From Nonomuraea gerenzanensis (GTDB lineage: Bacteria > Actinomycetota > Actinomycetes > Streptosporangiales > Streptosporangiaceae), in assembly GCF_020215645.1 (NCBI RefSeq), contig NZ_CP084058.1, forward strand, positions 7,502,001 to 7,566,000: DNA of 64,000 bases. The letters run 5' to 3'. The position numbers were made by a program, and so were the translations under genes. Numbering within the stretch: the first letter of the stretch is position 1; every line of letters begins with the position of its first letter. Shown here one piece after another: positions 59,198-64,000 of this stretch. The notes under the pieces are model-generated. The model worked only from the letters and a program-made list of their open reading frames with translations. It did no database searches and had not been told where the DNA came from.

Positions 59198-60097
59198 ATG
59201 ACCGAGCCCTTTCACATGTTCCACGTACGGGTGGACCGGCTCGAACGGCTGAGCCCGTCGTTCCTGCGGGTCACCTTCACCGGGGACGACTTGCGGCACT
59301 TCGCGGACAACGGCTTCGACCAGCGGCTCAAGCTCTTCCTCCCGGTCCCCGAGCACGGCCTGTCCTACCTGCCCACCGGCCCCGACTGGTTCCAGCGCTG
59401 GCGCGCGCTGGAGCCGGCCAAGCGCAACCCGATGCGCACCTACACCGCCAGGACGGTCCGTCCCGAGGCCGGCGAGGTGGACGTGGACGTCGTCATGCAC
59501 CCCGACGGCGGCCCCGTCGCGCGGTGGGCGGAAGGTGTGCGGCCCGGCGACGCCGCCGCCCTCTTCGGCCCGCACTCCCGTTTCGAGGGCCGCCACGGCG
59601 GGCTGGAGTTCCACCCGCCCGCCGGCACGGGCTGCGTGCTCATCGCCGGCGACGAGACCGCCGTGCCCGCCATCTGCGCCATCCTGGAGCGCCTGCCCGC
59701 CCACCTGAACGGCGAGGTGCTCCTGGAGGTGCCCTACGACGACGACGCCCTGCCGGTCGACAGCCCCGCCTCGGTCAAGGTCACCTGGCTGGCCAGGAAC
59801 GGCGGCGAGCGCGGCGCCCGGCTCGTGCCCGCCGTCCGCGCCGCCGCCGACCGCCTGCTCCCGTCGTCCGGCAGCACCGCGGCAGCCGCCGACTTCGTGG
59901 ACGTGGACACCGAGGAGCTGTGGGAGGTGCCGCCGGAGGCGGAGATCGACTACGGGCCGATATACGCGTGGCTGGCCGGCGAGGCGTCCGTCATCAAGAC
60001 GCTCCGCCGGCACCTCGTGGCCGAGCGCGGCGTGGACCGGCGCTCGGTGGCGTTCATGGGCTACTGGCGGGAGGGCCGCGCCGAGAACAACGAGTGA
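59198..60097 (+). CDS. Siderophore-interacting protein (FAD/NAD(P)H ferric reductase)
   Basis: 299 residues. The FAD-binding barrel carries NPMRTYTARTVRP near residue 78 and PVARWAEGVRPGD near 107; the NAD(P)H part has LIAGDETAVPAICAILERL near 148 and a C-terminal MGYWREGRAENNE. It reduces ferric siderophores in the cytosol to release iron. ATG 59198 is preceded by GGAG at about 11 bases. A near-perfect iron box upstream fits the role. No siderophore biosynthesis gene is in the window. Ends directly beside the convergent membrane gene. Confidence 0.95.
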   Translation: MTEPFHMFHVRVDRLERLSPSFLRVTFTGDDLRHFADNGFDQRLKLFLPVPEHGLSYLPTGPDWFQRWRALEPAKRNPMRTYTARTVRPEAGEVDVDVVMHPDGGPVARWAEGVRPGDAAALFGPHSRFEGRHGGLEFHPPAGTGCVLIAGDETAVPAICAILERLPAHLNGEVLLEVPYDDDALPVDSPASVKVTWLARNGGERGARLVPAVRAAADRLLPSSGSTAAAADFVDVDTEELWEVPPEAEIDYGPIYAWLAGEASVIKTLRRHLVAERGVDRRSVAFMGYWREGRAENNE

Positions 60098-63010
60098 TCA
60101 CGGGCTGCGGGTCGGCGACGACGTCGTCTCCACGGCCGGGGCGCTGGGCAGCGGCGCGATCACGTTGTTGACCAGCGCGGTCGCCGCCGTCGTGGCGATG
60201 GCGATCGCCACCGCGGCCAGCGGGGCGGCCAGGGCGCGCAGCGTGCGCACGTCCCTGATCCGCCCCCACGGCTCGCCCGCCAGCCACATCAGCCGCCACT
60301 CCCACCACAGGCCCAGCCCGATGCTGACCACGGCGATGTTGCCCACCGCCACGAGCACGCCGATGAGCGGCTCCCCGGAGGTGGGCGGCATCGCGCCCGC
60401 CGGCACGACGGCGGCCATGACCAGCGTCAGCATGTACGTGGGCAGCTCGACGAGCAGCGCCGTCAGGAAGAACGCCAGGCACTTGGCGAGGGGGTGCGTG
60501 CCGCGCACCCGCGGGTAGAAGTAGCCGAACACCATGCACAGCACGGGCAGCGACAGCAGCGCCAGTGCGGCCGCGGCCACCTCGGGCACGCCGGTGTGCT
60601 GGCCGCGCACCGACTCCGCGATCCGCACCACCGAGAACGGCAGCGACAGCGCCAGCCCGACCACGAACGAGGCCACCCCGTTCTGCCAGGGGCTGCGCCC
60701 GGCCAGGGTGGTGAGCGCGAGGTCGGAGTCGAGCGGCCCGTCGCGCTCGTCGCCCGCCCGCTCCAGCGTCTGCCGCCGCTGCTCGAAGTCCTCGCCCTCC
60801 CCCGGCTGCCGCAGCAGCGCCGTCAGCGCGGCACGGGCCGAGCGCCGCTTGATCAGGTCCCGCACGAGCAGCCGGTGCTCGTCCGGGTGCACCGTGCGCA
60901 GCAGCTCGGCGCGGGGTGCCGGCAGCAGCACGAACGTGCCCGCCCACACCAGCAGCACCAGGATCCCCGTGGCGACGCCGACGCTCTGCGCCCGGGTGAG
61001 CAGCAGCACGAACACCGCCGTGTGGAAGGCCGCCTGCTCGGTGAGCCCCGCGTGGTCCCGGCCGAAGCGGCGCACCCGCACGACGAGCATCACCAGCGCC
61101 AGCAGCGGCACGGCGAAGTAGGCCACCGTCAGGGCCAGGCTGGACAGGTCGTCCCACACCAGGCCCGTCCAGGTGCTGCGCTCGTCCAGCAGGGTCAGCG
61201 CGTAGAGCGGCACGCCGAACGCGACCGACGTCACCAGCGTCCAGCGGATCGCGCTCGCCACCGACCAGTGGTGACTCGCCTCGCTCGTCCAGCCGAACAC
61301 CGTGGCCGGCCACCCCAGCACCACCAGGGCCGCCCACAGGAGATGCGGCGGGCCGAACCCGGCCACCACCGCCATGGCGGCCAGCATCGCCCCGATGGCC
61401 AGCAGCGCCAGCCCGGTCCTGGGCAGAAGACGACGCCACCGGGGCACGGCTGCCGTCCATGCCGCCACCGCGACCCCCGCGGCCAGCACCCCGGCGGCGG
61501 GCCAGGCGCCGAAGGCGGCGCCCAGCGGCCACGCCGCCAGGGCGAGCCCCGCCGCCGCGGCGAACACCGCCGCGACGGTCACCGGCAGGTCGCTGTGCCC
61601 TCGCGCGGCCCGGTAGGTGGAGAACAGGGCCAGCACCGGAAGGGCCGCCAGGATCACCCATCCCGTGACCTCCTGGACCCCGTACTCGTCGACGAGCACG
61701 GGCGTGCCGGACGCGGTCACGCCCAGAGCCACCAGCGGCCAGTTGCGGCGGCGGCGCCACCACGCGCCGCCGAGGGCGCGCACGAGGGTGTAGAGCAGGA
61801 GCAGCGCGGCCGCCGCCAGGCCTGCCGCCAGCAGCGCCCGCGCGGCCCGGCCCAGGAAGGTGCTGGGGTCCGCGGCCTCCCAGAGGCCGGTGACCTGCGT
61901 CCCCTCCGTGGTGCTGCCCGGCTCCTCGTACTCGCCGTCCTCCAGGAACGCCGCCATCGCCTCGTCCTGGCCGAGGTAGCCGGCCACCGACGCGTTCCTG
62001 CCGTCCCGGACGAAGGCCACCCTCGTCGTGCGGTCACCGCCGTTCAGGCGCAGCAGGTGGGCGTCCTGCGCCAGGGGCGGCGGGCCGTCCACGCCCGCCA
62101 CCGTCCAGCCGGTCGCGGAGACGGCGATCTCGTGGCTGCTCAGCGCGGGAGCGGCGCCGGCCGTGGGCGGCACGTACTCGACGCCGGCGTAGGACTCCGC
62201 GGTCGGGAGGGCCGCGCCGTAGAAGAGGCCGGTGTAGGTGATGACGGCCTCGCCCGAACCCGGCTCCGTCCTGACGACCGGCGTGGCGTAGTCCAGGTCG
62301 AGCAGGGTGTGGGACGTCTCCACGGTGAACGCGCCGAGCCGGTCCGCGACGAACCCGGACACGTTGGAGCCCCCCGCGCCCGCGCGCAGGGCCGCCACGT
62401 CGGGATCGTCGGCGGGCACCCGCACCTCGTGGACGACCTGCACCCTGGCGACGGCCCAGCCCGGATCGAGCTCGCCCACCGGCTGCTCGCCGCTCGGGTG
62501 GTCGCGCCAGTCGCCCGGCCTGGCCGGGGCGAGCGTGATCCGCGTCGTGGCGGTACGCTCCCGCGCCGCGCGGCGCTCGGCCCCGGTGATCTCCAGCTCG
62601 GCGCTGCCGAACCGGGTGCCGCACCGGGCGAACACGTGGTACCTGCCGGGGGCGAGCGCGGGGTCCAGGGCGGCGTCCGCGTGCGTGGTCGTCCCCGACG
62701 GGTCCCGCTGGAAGCCGGGGTTCCACGCGAACGCGCCCGACTGGGCGGCGGTCTCCTCGGCGGGCGCCGAGCAGACGGCGCTCAGCCGCACCGATCGCGT
62801 GCCGGGAGGCACGCGGCGCGGCTCGACCGTGATCTGGAGCGGCGCCTCCGGCTCCCCCGTTTCGGCGGATTCCGACGTGGCCCGCTCCTCCGGATGGACG
62901 GTGGGCGTCATCCGGGAGACCGTCCACAGCCCCGCGCCGAACACCAGCAGCATCGCCACCACGGCCAGCCCCCCGCGCAGCACGCCCGCGCGTGCTCCCG
63001 TCCCGGCCAT
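60098..63010 (-). CDS. Large multi-helix membrane protein of unknown function
   Basis: 970 residues. ATG 63010 overlaps the upstream stop by one base (TGATG). An N-terminal helix (about 12-30) leads to a large external domain (about 35-385) with two or three Cys and beta-rich sequence, then some twelve or more membrane helices (about 390-960) interrupted by a charged cytosolic loop (near 690-770, RRQTLERAGDERDG). I recognise no family. It is cotranscribed with the 288-residue protein upstream and probably forms a complex with it. Confidence 0.82.
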   Translation of the reverse strand: MAGTGARAGVLRGGLAVVAMLLVFGAGLWTVSRMTPTVHPEERATSESAETGEPEAPLQITVEPRRVPPGTRSVRLSAVCSAPAEETAAQSGAFAWNPGFQRDPSGTTTHADAALDPALAPGRYHVFARCGTRFGSAELEITGAERRAARERTATTRITLAPARPGDWRDHPSGEQPVGELDPGWAVARVQVVHEVRVPADDPDVAALRAGAGGSNVSGFVADRLGAFTVETSHTLLDLDYATPVVRTEPGSGEAVITYTGLFYGAALPTAESYAGVEYVPPTAGAAPALSSHEIAVSATGWTVAGVDGPPPLAQDAHLLRLNGGDRTTRVAFVRDGRNASVAGYLGQDEAMAAFLEDGEYEEPGSTTEGTQVTGLWEAADPSTFLGRAARALLAAGLAAAALLLLYTLVRALGGAWWRRRRNWPLVALGVTASGTPVLVDEYGVQEVTGWVILAALPVLALFSTYRAARGHSDLPVTVAAVFAAAAGLALAAWPLGAAFGAWPAAGVLAAGVAVAAWTAAVPRWRRLLPRTGLALLAIGAMLAAMAVVAGFGPPHLLWAALVVLGWPATVFGWTSEASHHWSVASAIRWTLVTSVAFGVPLYALTLLDERSTWTGLVWDDLSSLALTVAYFAVPLLALVMLVVRVRRFGRDHAGLTEQAAFHTAVFVLLLTRAQSVGVATGILVLLVWAGTFVLLPAPRAELLRTVHPDEHRLLVRDLIKRRSARAALTALLRQPGEGEDFEQRRQTLERAGDERDGPLDSDLALTTLAGRSPWQNGVASFVVGLALSLPFSVVRIAESVRGQHTGVPEVAAAALALLSLPVLCMVFGYFYPRVRGTHPLAKCLAFFLTALLVELPTYMLTLVMAAVVPAGAMPPTSGEPLIGVLVAVGNIAVVSIGLGLWWEWRLMWLAGEPWGRIRDVRTLRALAAPLAAVAIAIATTAATALVNNVIAPLPSAPAVETTSSPTRSP

Positions 63011-63876
63011 CACCGCAGCTCCGGAGAGCTCCCCAGCACGGTACGCAACTCCCCCGGCCTGGGCGGCCGCACCCACGTCACGCCGGGCCCGCCGGCGGCG
63101 ACCAGGCGGGGGACGACCTCGCGCAGCAGCGTCTCCGCCTCCGCGTCCGGCCGCCGGGCGCGCGCCTCCAGGTAGAGGTCGAGCACCCGGGCCAGGTCCA
63201 GCAGCAACGTGTTCGTCTCGCCCGCCTCGTCCTCCTCAGGCTCCGCCGGGGCCTCCTTGGCCGCCAGTGACTTGATCGGCGTGCCGTTGACGTGCGTGAG
63301 CGGCCTGTCGCCTGCGTCCCTGGAGTCCTGCCCGCTCTCGTCGCCGGGCACGGTGACGTGCAACGCTCCAACGCCCGCCTCGGCGGCCCACGCTCCCGGG
63401 CGGACGACCTGGCCCACCGCCGCGGCGAAGCCGGCCGTGTCCATGCCGTCCACCTCCTGCGGCAGCCAGCCGGGCCGCAGGTGCAGCACCCCGGGCCGCT
63501 CGGTGGCGGCCAGCCGCTCCAGCAGCGTCTCGACCGTCCCCTGCGGGTCGTGCAGCGCCGCGTCCCCCCGGGCCGCGAAGGCGTCGGCGAGCAGGTGCAG
63601 GGAGATGAGCCGCGGCGGCTCGTACGTGGTGAGCACGCCCTGCCCGGCGCCCACCCGCAATGCCCCGCCCGCCTCGTGGTAGGCCCGCAGGCCCTCCATG
63701 AACGCCGCCTCCGCCTCGGACGTCAGCAGCAGCTCCCACCCCCGTCTCGGCCCGGCCCCGGACGCGCCCGCGTCCTCAGCGCCCACCGGGTCCCCGCCGG
63801 AAGCCCCGTTCCGGCGGAGCCACCAGGCCACCGCGCCCACCACGGCGGCGGCCAGTACTGCGACTGCGATTAACAC
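63010..63876 (-). CDS. Membrane-anchored protein paired with the large membrane protein
   Basis: 288 residues from GTG 63876. One N-terminal membrane helix (about 2-20), then a soluble region with WELLLTSEAEAAFMEGLRAYHEAGG and RLISLHLLADAFAARGD, an acidic linker (near 205-220) and a helical C-terminus. No family recognised. The second codon is TTA, rare in this DNA and possibly under tRNA-Leu(UAA) control. An AGGGG lies 17 bases before the start, further than usual. Confidence 0.75.
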   Translation of the reverse strand: MLIAVAVLAAAVVGAVAWWLRRNGASGGDPVGAEDAGASGAGPRRGWELLLTSEAEAAFMEGLRAYHEAGGALRVGAGQGVLTTYEPPRLISLHLLADAFAARGDAALHDPQGTVETLLERLAATERPGVLHLRPGWLPQEVDGMDTAGFAAAVGQVVRPGAWAAEAGVGALHVTVPGDESGQDSRDAGDRPLTHVNGTPIKSLAAKEAPAEPEEDEAGETNTLLLDLARVLDLYLEARARRPDAEAETLLREVVPRLVAAGGPGVTWVRPPRPGELRTVLGSSPELR

Positions 63877-63959
63877 GATCTTGGTTCGCTTTCCCCTCGT
63901 ATCCCACCAGGGCTAGCAGCGTAGTGATCGCCCCCGACAAATACCGATATTTCCACAAA

Positions 63960-64000
63960 TTAGGATCCGAGAAGCGAGTCGCCCGCCATCAGGGAGAAGG
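63960..64000 (-). CDS. Possible C-terminal end of a gene entering from the right (partial)
   Basis: On the minus strand an open frame from the window edge codes FSLMAGDSLLGS and stops with TAA at 63962-63960. Codon choice is GC-rich and gene-like, but twelve codons cannot prove a gene. The 83 bases between it and the GTG at 63876 are AT-rich and may hold that gene's promoter. Confidence 0.3.
   Translation of the reverse strand, partial: FSLMAGDSLLGS

Noticed and set aside
63776..63958. A 60-codon minus-strand frame at the right end
   Set aside because: It overlaps the promoter and start of the 288-residue gene in another frame, and has an Arg/Gly-rich shadow composition.
63945..63962. TTTCCACAA resembling a DnaA box near the right edge
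   Set aside because: A single imperfect match with no cluster, no dnaA or dnaN, and no origin features.

Overview
The window is high-GC DNA with GGAGG-type ribosome binding sites, many 4-base start/stop overlaps, GTG/TTG starts and actinobacterial families (DUF5753 regulators, siderophore-interacting protein with an iron box, TIGR04222-like protein, DUF7144/DUF6325-like proteins). It fits a filamentous actinomycete of the Streptosporangiaceae type (for example Nonomuraea), but no rRNA or other marker is present to prove this. I see no tRNA, rRNA, insertion sequence, prophage or CRISPR array, and no gene-free stretch longer than about 300 bases.

Region 1 (1-27.9 kb) reads as a stress or energy-limitation island. 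It holds the start of a P-type cation ATPase, a complete arginine deiminase operon (antiporter, arcA, arcB, arcC), three DUF7144-like membrane proteins, two DUF6325/DUF1269-like proteins plus a further DUF1269 protein and a SHOCT protein, a GH63-like glucosidase coupled to an amylase-family enzyme, a P-type ATPase homologue that has lost its phosphorylated aspartate and actuator domain, two large MalT/LuxR-type ATP-binding regulators side by side, an AI-2E-type permease and an RDD protein. A 17-bp palindrome, TCACCC-N5-GGGTGA, occurs at nine places here (plus one degenerate copy and two spacer-less copies). Nearly all are intergenic, typically 50-85 bases before a start codon, and I found none in the other 38 kb. 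This looks like one regulon with an undescribed operator.

Region 2 (28-36.5 kb) has a TetR regulator, a GntR-controlled set (CoA-transferase, HpcH/HpaI-type lyase, TRAP large permease, small membrane protein) that probably imports and cleaves a hydroxy-dicarboxylate, a DUF5753-type regulator opposite an unknown gene and a HAD phosphatase, and a TIGR04222-like membrane protein.

Region 3 (36.6-48.7 kb) is a GntR/UTRA regulator, a convergent P-loop kinase-like gene, and then a tightly coupled nine-gene operon: cytosolic GH127 beta-L-arabinofuranosidase, a five-gene peptide ABC importer, proline iminopeptidase, Xaa-Pro aminopeptidase and a DapA-family enzyme. The best reading is uptake and breakdown of arabinosylated hydroxyproline-rich peptides from plant extensins. 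The hydroxyproline step is inference.

Region 4 (48.8-64 kb) holds an ACT-domain membrane protein, two small secreted proteins, a TelA-type operon (two binding-protein-like genes, one fused to a von Willebrand A domain) preceded by six 11-bp tandem repeats, a winged-helix regulator with two perfect inverted repeats upstream, a GH36 alpha-galactosidase, an iron-regulated siderophore-interacting protein, and a two-gene membrane-protein operon whose first gene has TTA as its second codon.
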